Source: an uncultured Flavobacteriales bacterium
GTDB taxonomy: Bacteria > Bacteroidota > Bacteroidia > Flavobacteriales_D > Sanyastnellaceae
Reading direction: 5' to 3'
Length of the DNA: 36,584 nt
NCBI GenBank assembly: GCA_938085425.1
Contig: CALKGQ010000037.1
Span: 1 to 36,584, forward strand
The notes below the pieces were generated by a model that was not told the DNA's origin, searched no databases, and saw only the letters and a program-made list of their open reading frames with translations. The position numbers and the translations under genes were made by a program. Of this stretch, positions 24,131 through 32,969 are shown piece by piece; position 1 is the stretch's first letter, and every line of letters starts with the position of its first letter.

Positions 24131-25291
24131 ATGCCGTTTTACCACAAGCTGGGCAAGATTCCGCCCAAACGCCACACCCAGTTCCGCCAAGACAACGGGG
24201 AACTCTACCATGAGCAGCTCTTCGGGACCATTGGTTTCGTGGGCATGAGCTCCTTGCTGTACCACCGCCAACGTCCCACACAAGTGGTGGCCGTCCACGG
24301 CAGTGAAGACGTTCGGCCCGTCGCCGCCGTCGAGCGAAATTTGCTCAGCAGAAAGCTCGACGGTTGGGCCGTAAAAGCGGGCAAAGACTGGTTGGGGTCG
24401 CGGGTGCCCACCTTGTTCAACAACGACTGCACCGTTGCCCTCGCCGCGCCCCCCAAAGTCGACCGCGACGACATCTACAAAAACGCGGACCAAGACGAGG
24501 TGGTCTTTGTGCACCGAGGATCGGGGGTGTTGGAAACGATGTTTGGCAAGATTGCCTTCCAGCCGGGCGACTACCTCGTCATCCCCAGGGGGGTCATGCA
24601 TCGCTTTTGCTGGACCACAGAAGACAACCGTGCGCTGATCGTGGAAAGTGCATCTCCCGTGCTGACGCCCAAACGCTACCGGAACCACTTTGGGCAGCTT
24701 CTCGAACACAGCCCATACTGCGAGCGCGACATGCGCGCTCCAGAAGAATTGTGCGACGTTGAGAAGGAGGGCGAGGGGCCGTTCAAGGTGCGCATCAAAA
24801 AGGAGGGCATGCTCCACGACTACACCTACGCCAGTCACCCGTTTGACGTTGTCGGATGGGACGGGTACCACTTCCCCTACGCGTTCAGCATCCACGACTT
24901 TGAGCCCATCACTGGACGGGTGCACCAGCCACCGCCTGTGCACCAGACGTTTGAAACAGATGGCTTTGTGATCTGCAGCTTTGTGCCGCGGAAGTACGAC
25001 TACCATCCACTGTCCATCCCCGCCCCCTACAACCACAGCAACATCGACTCCGATGAAGTGCTGTACTACGTCGATGGCGACTTCATGAGCCGCACAGGCG
25101 TGGGACCCGGACAAATCACGCTCCACCCTGCCGGCATTCCACATGGTCCTCATCCGGGGACCTATGAGGGAAGCATCGGCAAGGAAAAAACAGAGGAGTT
25201 GGCCGTCATGGTCGACACCTTCCGCCCCTTGCAAGTCACCCAACAAGCCCTCGACCTGGAGTTGGAAGGCTACCATCAAAGCTGGCTGTAA
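24131..25291 (+). CDS. hmgA: Homogentisate 1,2-dioxygenase
   Basis: A 386-residue cupin-fold Fe(II) ring-cleaving dioxygenase converting homogentisate to maleylacetoacetate in tyrosine/phenylalanine breakdown. This is the shorter bacterial form (the mammalian enzyme is about 445 residues). Recognisable: VQTxxGxxD-type cupin loop as NADQDEVVFVHRGSG, GDYLVIPRGVMHRF, GYHFPYAFSIHDFEPITGRVHQPPPVHQTFET, and the metal site NHSNIDSDEVLYY (His302, Glu309) with HPAGIPHGPHPGTYEGS (His338). Directly followed by hppD, 24 bases later, which supplies its substrate. Fumarylacetoacetase and maleylacetoacetate isomerase are not in the window. Confidence 0.95.
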   Translation: MPFYHKLGKIPPKRHTQFRQDNGELYHEQLFGTIGFVGMSSLLYHRQRPTQVVAVHGSEDVRPVAAVERNLLSRKLDGWAVKAGKDWLGSRVPTLFNNDCTVALAAPPKVDRDDIYKNADQDEVVFVHRGSGVLETMFGKIAFQPGDYLVIPRGVMHRFCWTTEDNRALIVESASPVLTPKRYRNHFGQLLEHSPYCERDMRAPEELCDVEKEGEGPFKVRIKKEGMLHDYTYASHPFDVVGWDGYHFPYAFSIHDFEPITGRVHQPPPVHQTFETDGFVICSFVPRKYDYHPLSIPAPYNHSNIDSDEVLYYVDGDFMSRTGVGPGQITLHPAGIPHGPHPGTYEGSIGKEKTEELAVMVDTFRPLQVTQQALDLELEGYHQSWL

Positions 25292-25315
25292 ACCGCCAAC
25301 AAGACACCCTGAACC

Positions 25316-26452
25316 ATGGCCACTGATTCCCTTCCAGAACTTGACAAAATCGTTCCTGAAGCCCACGACTTCCTGCCTCTCCTTGGGACGGACCACGTGG
25401 AGCTCATCGTAGGCAATGCCAAACAGAGCGCCTATTACTACATGGCCGCTTGGGGCTTTCAGCCGCTCGCGTTCCGGGGATTGGAAACCGGGGCCAAAGA
25501 CCGGGTCAGCTATGTGCTTCGACAAGACAAGATCACCTTGGTGCTCACCACGCCACTTCAAGAAGGAGGCGAATTGAATGCCCACCTCGACAAACACGGG
25601 GACGGCGTCAAGACGGTGGCCCTCTGGGTCCCGGACGCGCGCAAAAGCTTTGAGGAGACGACCAAGCGCGGCGCCGAGGCCGAATTCGCCCCTGAAGTCC
25701 GAAGCGACGCGGACGGTGAGGTGGTGTTGAGCGCCATCAAAACCTACGGCGACACCGTGCACGTCTTCGTCGAGCGCAACGGGTACAACGGGGTGTTTTT
25801 GCCTGGCTACAGGGCCTGGACGCCCGACTTCCAACCTTCCCCCGTGGGGCTCAAGTTCATTGACCACATGGTGGGCAATGTGGGGTGGGGCGAAATGGAC
25901 ACATGGTGCAAATTTTACGCGGAGGTGATGGGGTTTGCACAGCTTGTGTCGTTCGACGACAAAGACATCAGCACGGAGTACACCGCCCTCATGTCCAAAG
26001 TGATGAGCAATGGCAATGGACGGATCAAATTCCCCATCAACGAGCCCGCAGCTGGCAGGAAAAAGAGCCAAATCGAGGAATACATCGACTTCTACCAAGG
26101 CGCAGGCGTGCAACACATCGCCGTCGCCACGGACGACATTGTGACCACAGTGACCGCCTTGAAGGAACGCGGGGTCGAGTTCTTGTACGTGCCCGAGAAT
26201 TATTACGACGACATTCTCGACCGGGTGGGTGAAATCGAGGAAGACCTCGAGCCACTCCGGGAATTGGGCATTTTGATCGACCGTGACGACGAAGGCTACC
26301 TGCTGCAACTCTTCACCAAACCCGTGGTGGACCGCCCCACGATGTTTTTTGAAATCATCCAGCGCAAAGGGGCCAAAAGCTTTGGCAAAGGCAACTTCAA
26401 GGCCCTCTTCGAAGCCATTGAGCGCGAGCAAGAAAACCGCGGCACCCTCTGA
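25316..26452 (+). CDS. hppD: 4-Hydroxyphenylpyruvate dioxygenase
   Basis: A 378-residue Fe(II) dioxygenase making homogentisate from 4-hydroxyphenylpyruvate. Two VOC-fold halves. Iron ligands: His184 in FIDHMVGNV, His267 in GVQHIAVAT, Glu346 in MFFEIIQR; C-terminal lid helix GKGNFKALFEAIEREQ as in active enzymes. Full length. Forms an operon with hmgA, order hmgA-hppD. Confidence 0.97.
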   Translation: MATDSLPELDKIVPEAHDFLPLLGTDHVELIVGNAKQSAYYYMAAWGFQPLAFRGLETGAKDRVSYVLRQDKITLVLTTPLQEGGELNAHLDKHGDGVKTVALWVPDARKSFEETTKRGAEAEFAPEVRSDADGEVVLSAIKTYGDTVHVFVERNGYNGVFLPGYRAWTPDFQPSPVGLKFIDHMVGNVGWGEMDTWCKFYAEVMGFAQLVSFDDKDISTEYTALMSKVMSNGNGRIKFPINEPAAGRKKSQIEEYIDFYQGAGVQHIAVATDDIVTTVTALKERGVEFLYVPENYYDDILDRVGEIEEDLEPLRELGILIDRDDEGYLLQLFTKPVVDRPTMFFEIIQRKGAKSFGKGNFKALFEAIEREQENRGTL

Positions 26453-26458
26453 CCCCAA

Positions 26459-28042
26459 GTGAGCAATTCGGTCCTCCTTTCCCTGCGTGACCTTCGGATC
26501 GCTTTTCATGGCGGCCAACCGGTGGTGAAAGGTGTGTCTTGCAACGTTTGGGAAGGATCGACCACCTGCATTGTTGGAGAATCCGGCTCGGGCAAAACCC
26601 TGACATCTCTTGCCGTCATGGGCCTCCTCCCTTCAGGCGGCGAGGTCGTGGGCGGCGAAGTCCATGGTCCTGACGGGACTTTGTGGGCAGGGCCAGGGCG
26701 ACAGGAAGCGCCCATAGGAAAGGAGGTGGCGATGATTTTTCAGGACCCCATGTCCTCCCTCAACCCGTCCATGAGGGTGGGGGCCCAAGTGGCTGAACCC
26801 CTCGAGCTCCACCAAGGAATCACAGGCAAAGCGGCGGAGGAAAAAGTGGCCCAATTGTTTGAAGAGGTGGACTTGCCTTTGGGGTCTGCACAGAAGTACC
26901 CCCACGAATTGAGTGGCGGCCAAAAGCAAAGGGTCATGATCGCCCTCGCCCTCGCCTGCAACCCCAAGGTCCTGTTGGCAGATGAGCCCACCACCGCCCT
27001 CGATGTGACGGTGCAGCGCGCCATCCTCGACCTGCTCAGGGAGCTTCGCGACGCCAGGGGTTTGGGCGTGTTGTTCGTGACGCACGACCTCGATGTGGTC
27101 AAAGACATCGCCGACCATGTCGTGGTGATGCGGCATGGTGAAATTGTCGAGTCCGGAACCTGCGCGGAAGTGATGCACTCCCCTTCCCACGCCTACACCC
27201 AAGAATTGCTTGCCGCGATGCCATCGCGCAAAGAGGGGCTCGACACCGCATCCATCCAAGACGCGCATCCACCCCTCATCGAGGCCCGGAACGTGGTGAA
27301 GCGGTTTGTGACCGACAAAAACATTTGGGGCCAACCCACCGCCCACTTTGAGGCCCTCAAGGGGGTGTCCCTTTCGATTGCACGAGGAGAACGGGTGGGC
27401 TTGGTGGGTGAAAGCGGTTCGGGCAAGTCCACCTTGGGCCGGGTGATGCTGGGCTTGGACCACGCAGACGGCGGCGAGGTGTCATGGAAGGGTGGGGCCG
27501 CAGAAGGACAGGCGTTCCGTCGTTCAGCCCAGCCTGTCTTTCAAGACCCGTTTTCCGCACTGAACCCACGCATGACCATTGGCGCCGCCCTCGAGGAAGC
27601 GGTGGGCCAGCGGCTCTCGAGCGACGGCCCCACCGTCCAGGAACTGTTGGAGGAAGTGGGGATGGCCGCCGAGGATGCCCACCGTCTGCCAGGGAGCTTC
27701 AGCGGCGGCCAGAGACAGCGCATCGTCTTGGCGCGCGCCCTCGCCTTGGCGCCGCAATTCCTGGTCCTCGATGAAAGCGTGGCCGCGCTGGATTTGAGGA
27801 TCCAGGCCGAGATTTTGGACTTGCTGCTGGAACTCTGTCAAAAGCGGGGACTCACCTTCCTGTTCATCAGCCACGACCTCAACGTGGTTGGTGCCATCTG
27901 CCACAGGGTGGCCGTGATGAAAGAAGGCCAAATTGTGGAAGAGGGCCCGGCGGAAGAAATGTTGAGTTGTCCACAACATCCATACACCCAACGTTTGTTG
28001 AAGAGCCGTCCAGGCCGCACAACCGAGGGCGCCGTGGCGTAA
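26459..28042 (+). CDS. Fused double-ATPase of a peptide/nickel-type ABC importer
   Basis: A 527-residue protein with two complete ABC cassettes, like YejF or GsiA (DppD-DppF fused). Cassette 1: Walker A GESGSGKT (~40-47), signature LSGGQKQR, Walker B VLLADEPTTALD. Cassette 2: Walker A GESGSGKS (~314-321), signature FSGGQRQR, Walker B FLVLDESVAALD. Oligopeptide-family C-terminal stretches (HPYTQRLL) end both halves. Start is GTG at 26459, six bases after the hppD stop; no in-frame ATG is nearby. No permease or binding protein is in the window, so partners must be elsewhere. Its link to tyrosine catabolism, if any, is unclear. Confidence 0.93.
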   Translation: MSNSVLLSLRDLRIAFHGGQPVVKGVSCNVWEGSTTCIVGESGSGKTLTSLAVMGLLPSGGEVVGGEVHGPDGTLWAGPGRQEAPIGKEVAMIFQDPMSSLNPSMRVGAQVAEPLELHQGITGKAAEEKVAQLFEEVDLPLGSAQKYPHELSGGQKQRVMIALALACNPKVLLADEPTTALDVTVQRAILDLLRELRDARGLGVLFVTHDLDVVKDIADHVVVMRHGEIVESGTCAEVMHSPSHAYTQELLAAMPSRKEGLDTASIQDAHPPLIEARNVVKRFVTDKNIWGQPTAHFEALKGVSLSIARGERVGLVGESGSGKSTLGRVMLGLDHADGGEVSWKGGAAEGQAFRRSAQPVFQDPFSALNPRMTIGAALEEAVGQRLSSDGPTVQELLEEVGMAAEDAHRLPGSFSGGQRQRIVLARALALAPQFLVLDESVAALDLRIQAEILDLLLELCQKRGLTFLFISHDLNVVGAICHRVAVMKEGQIVEEGPAEEMLSCPQHPYTQRLLKSRPGRTTEGAVA

Positions 28043-28069
28043 TTTGCCATTGCAATCACGCGAATTCCC

Positions 28070-28846
28070 ATGTCTGACTCCCTCGTTTTGAAATCCCTCG
28101 AGGACGGGATCCTCACCCTCACGGTGAACCGTCCAGACGCACTCAATGCCCTCAACAGGCAAGTCATTGACGCCCTTGCGGCGGCCATTGAAGCCGCACA
28201 GGACCAGGACGATGTCCGCGTTTTGGTCCTCACTGGATCGGGCGCTAAGGCCTTCGTGGCCGGCGCCGACATCAAGGAATTTGCGGACTTTGACAGAGCC
28301 CAAGGAGAAGACTTGGCGCGCCGGGGCCAACGCAATTTGTTCGACCGGGTGGAGCAAAGCAGAAAGCCTGTTGTGGCCGCAATCAATGGCTTTGCCCTTG
28401 GCGGCGGGTTGGAACTCGCCATGGCGGCCCACGTGCGCATCGCCTCGAGCAACGCCCGCATGGGCCTGCCCGAAGTCAGCCTCGGGGTGATCCCCGGGTA
28501 CGGCGGCACCCAACGTCTGGCCCAAATTGTCGGCAAGGGAAAGGCCATGGAAATGGTGCTGACGGCAGGGATGATCGATGCCGCATCCGCCTTGGATTGC
28601 GGGTTGGTGAACCAAGTGGTGGAACCTGAGCTCCTGCTGGAGACCGCGCAAGTGGTGGCGGCCAAAATGGCCAAGAACGCCCCCACTGCCTTGGCCGCGG
28701 CCATGGACAGCATCTTGGCCGGGTACGGCAAAGAGGGATACGACATGGAAATGGAGCGGTTTGGACAGTGCTTTGAGACAGAGGACTTCAAGGAGGGCAC
28801 AACGGCCTTCTTGGAGAAGCGCAAACCCAATTTTCCAGGAAAATGA
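28070..28846 (+). CDS. Enoyl-CoA hydratase/isomerase (crotonase) family protein
   Basis: A 258-residue crotonase, most like 3-hydroxybutyryl-CoA dehydratase/short-chain enoyl-CoA hydratase. CoA-binding [10 protein letters not shown], oxyanion-hole segments AGADIKEFA and [13 protein letters not shown], and [19 protein letters not shown]; both catalytic glutamates (in GGGLELA and GLPEVSLG) are present, so hydratase activity is expected. Role in beta-oxidation or butanoate metabolism is inferred. Its end overlaps dut by ATGA. TAATTTG at 28040-28046 could be an internal promoter. Confidence 0.93.
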   Translation: MSDSLVLKSLEDGILTLTVNRPDALNALNRQVIDALAAAIEAAQDQDDVRVLVLTGSGAKAFVAGADIKEFADFDRAQGEDLARRGQRNLFDRVEQSRKPVVAAINGFALGGGLELAMAAHVRIASSNARMGLPEVSLGVIPGYGGTQRLAQIVGKGKAMEMVLTAGMIDAASALDCGLVNQVVEPELLLETAQVVAAKMAKNAPTALAAAMDSILAGYGKEGYDMEMERFGQCFETEDFKEGTTAFLEKRKPNFPGK

Positions 28847-29304
28847 GTGGGCCTTCGACCGTGACCGTCCCTGTGGTGGCCAACACCCCCCACGACCTCC
28901 CAAGCTACAGCACCCCGGACAGCGCGGGCCTGGACTTGCGTGCCAAACTTGACGCCCCCGTTGTTCTGGAACCTGGGCAACGCACCTTGGTTCCCACCGG
29001 ACTTCACTTGGCACTCCCTCAAGGCTTTGAAGCCCAAGTGCGGCCTCGCAGTGGCTTGGCCTACAAGCATGGTGTGACCGTGCTGAACAGCCCCGGAACC
29101 ATCGACGCCGATTACCGCGGAGATGTGGGGGTCATCCTCATCAACCATGGCCCTGACGCATTCACCGTGGAGAACGGCGAGCGGATTGCCCAACTCGTTT
29201 TGGCGCGCTACGAGCGTGTGGAGTGGGACCTCATCGAATCTGTGGAACAACTGCCCGCATCGGTCCGTGGACAAGGTGGGTTTGGACATACTGGAACGCG
29301 ATAA
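28843..29304 (+). CDS. dut: dUTP diphosphatase
   Basis: A 153-residue trimeric dUTPase with all five motifs: (1) DSAGLDLRA, (2) [10 protein letters not shown], (3) [23 protein letters not shown] with the catalytic Asp, (4) GERIAQLVL, (5) [11 protein letters not shown] at the C-terminus. Keeps uracil out of DNA and supplies dUMP. ATG overlaps the crotonase stop (ATGA). First gene of a Bacteroidota-type envelope cluster that continues to the EnvC-like gene. Confidence 0.97.
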   Translation: MSGPSTVTVPVVANTPHDLPSYSTPDSAGLDLRAKLDAPVVLEPGQRTLVPTGLHLALPQGFEAQVRPRSGLAYKHGVTVLNSPGTIDADYRGDVGVILINHGPDAFTVENGERIAQLVLARYERVEWDLIESVEQLPASVRGQGGFGHTGTR

Positions 29305-29313
29305 CCTGACAAC

Positions 29314-30336
29314 ATGAACATCATCGTGCCCATGGCGGGCCGCGGAAGCCGCCTTCGCCCCCACACCTTGACCGTGCCCAAACCCTTGGTGCCGGTGGCA
29401 GGAAAACCCATTGTCGAACGGTTGGTCGAAGACATCGTCCGAACGGCCCACGACGGCGTCGACAACATCTGCTTTGTGACGGGTCGTTTTGGCGAAGACG
29501 CCGAGCGCGCCCTCGTGGAGGTGGCCGAGCGACTCGGGGCGAAAGGACACATCCGTTACCAAGACGAGCCCTTGGGGACGGCCCATGCCATTTTGTGTGG
29601 CAAGGACTTCCTTGACGGCCCAGTGGTGGTGGCCTTTGCCGACACGCTGTTCCGCGCCGACTTCACCATCGACCCCAACGCCGATGGGGTGTTGTTCTGC
29701 CAACGCATCGAAGACCCAAGCGCCTTTGGCGTGGTGGTGACCGACGGTGACGGCACCATCACCGACTACGTGGAAAAGCCCAAGGAATGGGTGGGCGACC
29801 TCGCCATGATTGGCATCTACGCCTTCAAAGACGGGGGCCGACTGAACCGTGAACTTCAGCACTTGATCGACCACGATGTGAAGCAAGGTGGCGAGTTTCA
29901 ACTGCCCGATGCCTTGCGCAACATGACGCAAGACGGCCTCCAATTCATCCCTGGCGAAGTCTCCGAATGGATGGACTGCGGCAACAAGGCTGTCACGGTG
30001 GACACGAACAGCCGCATCCTCCAAATCTTGGCAGAAGAAGGACGGTTGGACCCCGTTCCAGATTCGGCCCAGGTGGTCGACAGCGTCATCCTCCCGCCTT
30101 GTCACATCGCGCCAGACGTGGTCCTTGAGCGCTCCGTGGTGGGCCCCAATGTCACCCTCGGTCCTGGGACCGTGGTCCGAGACTCCAGGGTCAGCCACGC
30201 CCTAGTGGCGGGACAAACCACCCTTGAAAATGTGGTGGTGAAAGGCGCCATGGTCGGCGCCAAAGCGGCATGGCACGGCACCCCTTCCGATGCAAGCATT
30301 GGCGACTTCTGCACCATTGGAAACCCCCATTCATGA
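29314..30336 (+). CDS. Sugar-phosphate nucleotidyltransferase with left-handed beta-helix
   Basis: A 340-residue enzyme. N-terminal NTP-transferase fold: NIIVPMAGRGSRLRPHTLTVPKPLVPVAGKPI (G-x-G-S/T-R plus the sugar-phosphate Lys), ADTLF, VVVTDGDGTITDYVEKPKEW, and EWMDCGN. C-terminal hexapeptide-type repeats (VILPPCHIAPDVVLERSVVGPNVTLGPGTVVRDSRV...). Belongs to the glucose-1-phosphate thymidylyl/uridylyl or mannose-1-phosphate guanylyl group; the exact substrate cannot be told. Makes activated sugars for surface polysaccharide. Its stop overlaps the next gene by ATGA. Confidence 0.92.
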   Translation: MNIIVPMAGRGSRLRPHTLTVPKPLVPVAGKPIVERLVEDIVRTAHDGVDNICFVTGRFGEDAERALVEVAERLGAKGHIRYQDEPLGTAHAILCGKDFLDGPVVVAFADTLFRADFTIDPNADGVLFCQRIEDPSAFGVVVTDGDGTITDYVEKPKEWVGDLAMIGIYAFKDGGRLNRELQHLIDHDVKQGGEFQLPDALRNMTQDGLQFIPGEVSEWMDCGNKAVTVDTNSRILQILAEEGRLDPVPDSAQVVDSVILPPCHIAPDVVLERSVVGPNVTLGPGTVVRDSRVSHALVAGQTTLENVVVKGAMVGAKAAWHGTPSDASIGDFCTIGNPHS

Positions 30337-32063
30337 GGTGGTCCTGCGCTTGGATTCTATGGGTCTGCTTGGCCATGACGGGTTGCCGCATGGTGTCGTC
30401 GTTGTCTTCCAAAGGCGAAGAGAAAGACGTGCCCTTTGGCAAAGAAACCCAGCTGGCCTATTTCGAAGGCCAAGCGCATCTCCTCAAGGGAGACTTGGAA
30501 GATGCCTATGCCAAATTTTTAAGCTGTGCAGAAGCAGAACCCCAAGAAGGTGCCTTCCACTTTCAGCTGGGGAAAATTGACTTGGAATTGACGCGTCACG
30601 AGGCCGCTGAACTGCACTTTGACCGCGCCCTCGAATGCGATCCCACCAACACCTGGAGCCACTACTTCCGAGGCCAAGCAAGGCTTGCCCAAGGCAATGG
30701 ACCTGGAGCTGAAATGGATTGGCGGCCCTATGTGGCCTCCCGGCCTGGGGACCTGGAAGCATTGATGGGGTGTGCGGAACAGCTGCTGGCCGAAGGCCAT
30801 GTCCTGCCCTCGCTGTTGCTCATGGACCATTACGAGTCGAATGTGGGGCCCGACGAAGATGTGCGTTTGGAAGCCCTGCGCATCGTGCAACAGACTTCCG
30901 ACAACAAAGGCCTTGGCGCCTTTTTGGACCGGGCGCTGAAAGACTTTCCCGAGAGCGATCTCTTCCTTCTGCAGCACATCCGTTGGCAGATGTCCTCTGG
31001 GGACGTGGACCAAGCGGAGGCATCGTTGCGCGTGCTGACCCAAAGACGTCCCCAATGGGGTCTCGTGCAATTTGAATGGGCAGAACTCGCCACCCGCCGG
31101 GGCGATCTCGAGGGCGCCTTGCCCCATCTGAAAAAGGCCATGTCAAGTGACGATGTGGCCCTGGAAAGCAAACTGCGCGTGTTGCTCGGTTACGGCGTTC
31201 TGGCCCAAGAAGATCCGGCCTTTCATGGGCCGTACAACACGCTGCTCGACCTGATGATGGTGCACCACAGCGACGAAGCCACGGTGGTGGAGATGGCCTG
31301 CGACTGGGCGTACCAAAATGGCCGTCTCGAAGAGGCATTGGCTTGGGCACAGGACCTTCTTGCGCTGGCCCCAGGTGCCGTCGAGTCATGGACCAACCTC
31401 ATGGCCATTCGCGTCGACATGGGCCAATGGTCGGAGATGGCCCAAAATGCGGAGGACGCCGTCGCGCGCTTTCCTTTGAATCCATTGCTGCACTATTACC
31501 AAGGTCTTGCCCTGCGCGAAACCCAACGCTCCAAGCGGGCAGTGGAGGCCTACCGCTCTGGGCTTGCCGTGGTGCTCGACAGCCCTGTGCTCGAGGGAGC
31601 CTTGGCGTCTGCCCTGGCAAGTGCCTTGCGGGACCTGTCAGAATGGGAGGCCTCCGAAGAGGCCTTTGAACGCAGCCTCCGAGCGGTGGAAGACGTTTTT
31701 GTCTTGAACAACCACGCCTACTATCTGGCCACGCGTTATGCCCTGAACTCGGTGCAGGGACCGTCCAAACTGGAAAGGGCCTTGGAGTGCAGTACCAGAG
31801 CGGTCCAACTCCGTCCCGACGAAGGCAATTTCATGGACACCCATGCCCATGTCCTGTACAAACTCGGGCGCTTCGAAGAGGCGCTGACTTGGATTTTAGA
31901 CGCACAAGAACACGGCATGGCAGGCGACCCTGTCGCCCTCGAACACGAGGGGGACATTCGTTGGTCCTTGGGGGATCACGGGGGGGCGCATGAGGCATGG
32001 CAGGGAGCGCTCGACGCCGGGGGGGACCCAGATGTTTTGACGCCCAAATTGCAGCGCCCATGA
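30333..32063 (+). CDS. TPR-repeat lipoprotein
   Basis: A 576-residue protein, ATG at 30333 overlapping the preceding stop. Short signal with lipobox MTGC, lipidated Cys18. The rest is almost entirely helical TPR-like repeats (e.g. AYFEGQAHLLKGDLEDAYAKFLSCAEAEP, GAFHFQLGKIDLELTRHEAAELHFDRALECDP, NLMAIRVDMGQWSEMAQNAEDAVARFP, ANAHVLYKLGRFEEAL-like unit near the end). In Bacteroidota a protein of this kind regularly sits between the nucleotidyltransferase and the DUF4292 gene (family knowledge). Likely a scaffold in outer-membrane or LPS biogenesis; exact role unknown. Confidence 0.92.
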   Translation: MRWSCAWILWVCLAMTGCRMVSSLSSKGEEKDVPFGKETQLAYFEGQAHLLKGDLEDAYAKFLSCAEAEPQEGAFHFQLGKIDLELTRHEAAELHFDRALECDPTNTWSHYFRGQARLAQGNGPGAEMDWRPYVASRPGDLEALMGCAEQLLAEGHVLPSLLLMDHYESNVGPDEDVRLEALRIVQQTSDNKGLGAFLDRALKDFPESDLFLLQHIRWQMSSGDVDQAEASLRVLTQRRPQWGLVQFEWAELATRRGDLEGALPHLKKAMSSDDVALESKLRVLLGYGVLAQEDPAFHGPYNTLLDLMMVHHSDEATVVEMACDWAYQNGRLEEALAWAQDLLALAPGAVESWTNLMAIRVDMGQWSEMAQNAEDAVARFPLNPLLHYYQGLALRETQRSKRAVEAYRSGLAVVLDSPVLEGALASALASALRDLSEWEASEEAFERSLRAVEDVFVLNNHAYYLATRYALNSVQGPSKLERALECSTRAVQLRPDEGNFMDTHAHVLYKLGRFEEALTWILDAQEHGMAGDPVALEHEGDIRWSLGDHGGAHEAWQGALDAGGDPDVLTPKLQRP

Positions 32064-32962
32064 AGGCAACGGTGAAGTGGATGCTGTGCCTTTCCGTGTG
32101 GACCATGGCCACGGGATGCTTTTCCCTGAATCGCAACGCGGTGGCCACCTTGCCGGCACGAGAGGCTGAGGTGCTGCTGGACGACCTCGAAGCGCGGGAG
32201 GGAGAATGGAGCACTTTGGGGCTGCGCATGGAGTCCACCGCAAGCGCCATGGGACGCACCGGAACATTCGCTTTGAACGTTCGTTTGGCCAAGGACAGTG
32301 TCATCTGGATGAGCATCTCGCCCGCCTTGGGGGTGGAGGCTGCGCGCATCTTGCTGACGCCCGATTCGGTGCAGGTTTTGAGCAAACTCCCTGGTGCCCG
32401 CTTCGTGTTTCAAGGGAATTACACCATGCTCGAAGAAGCGATCCAAGCCCCCGTCAGCTTTGCGCTGGTCCAAGACCTCATTGTGGGCCAACCCCTGATG
32501 CTGGACCGAGAAATCGACACCTACGTGAGCAAGGTCCAGGACCAACAGTACGTCTTGCTGACGAAGACCGACCGCAACGTCCGGAAACTCGTCGGGAGCA
32601 ACGACAAGAACATTGCGCCGGACGACAGCTTGAGCATCATGGCCAAGGAAAAGAAGGCCGAGCGAATCTTGGGCAAAGCCGAGCAATCCTTGCTCGTCAA
32701 GAGGTATTGGATGGACGGAGAAACCATGGACCCGGTCAAAGATGTGATCGACGACTTGCTCAGGCAACGCACTGTACGGGTGAGAAGAAGCGACTTTGAC
32801 GACACGGAAATGGGACGGCTTCCCAGCACCGTGCGCATGACCGCCAAAGGGCCAGAGGGGCTTTTTGACGCCTTGATCTACACCAAAAGGCGCCGTGCAG
32901 GGCGCGCGTACGACTTCCCTTTCACCATCCCCGACGGTTTTGAACGGAGAACGGAACTCTGA
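32060..32962 (+). CDS. DUF4292 lipoprotein
   Basis: A 300-residue protein beginning at an ATGA overlap with the TPR gene. Lipobox ATGC, lipidated Cys20. The body shows the LolA/LolB-like pattern of this family: LDDLEAREGEWSTLGLRMESTASAMGRTGTFALNVRLAKDSVIWMSISPALGVEAARILLTPDSVQVLSKL, then RDYV-like strand repeats and a final VRM...FPFTIP. The fold suggests a periplasmic lipid or lipoprotein carrier (inference). Strictly Bacteroidota family, usual neighbour of the EnvC-like gene. Confidence 0.9.
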   Translation: MKATVKWMLCLSVWTMATGCFSLNRNAVATLPAREAEVLLDDLEAREGEWSTLGLRMESTASAMGRTGTFALNVRLAKDSVIWMSISPALGVEAARILLTPDSVQVLSKLPGARFVFQGNYTMLEEAIQAPVSFALVQDLIVGQPLMLDREIDTYVSKVQDQQYVLLTKTDRNVRKLVGSNDKNIAPDDSLSIMAKEKKAERILGKAEQSLLVKRYWMDGETMDPVKDVIDDLLRQRTVRVRRSDFDDTEMGRLPSTVRMTAKGPEGLFDALIYTKRRRAGRAYDFPFTIPDGFERRTEL

Positions 32963-32969
32963 ACCCTGC

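Noticed and set aside
23837-26518. 893-codon minus-strand open frame opposite hmgA and hppD
   Set aside because: Arises from the GC-rich codon pattern of the two well-supported plus-strand genes; its translation is low-complexity (H, V, G, D rich) and lacks family motifs.
27838-30198. 786-codon minus-strand open frame opposite the crotonase, dut and nucleotidyltransferase genes
   Set aside because: It spans three real genes with complete catalytic motifs on the other strand and shows no recognisable domain; a shadow frame.
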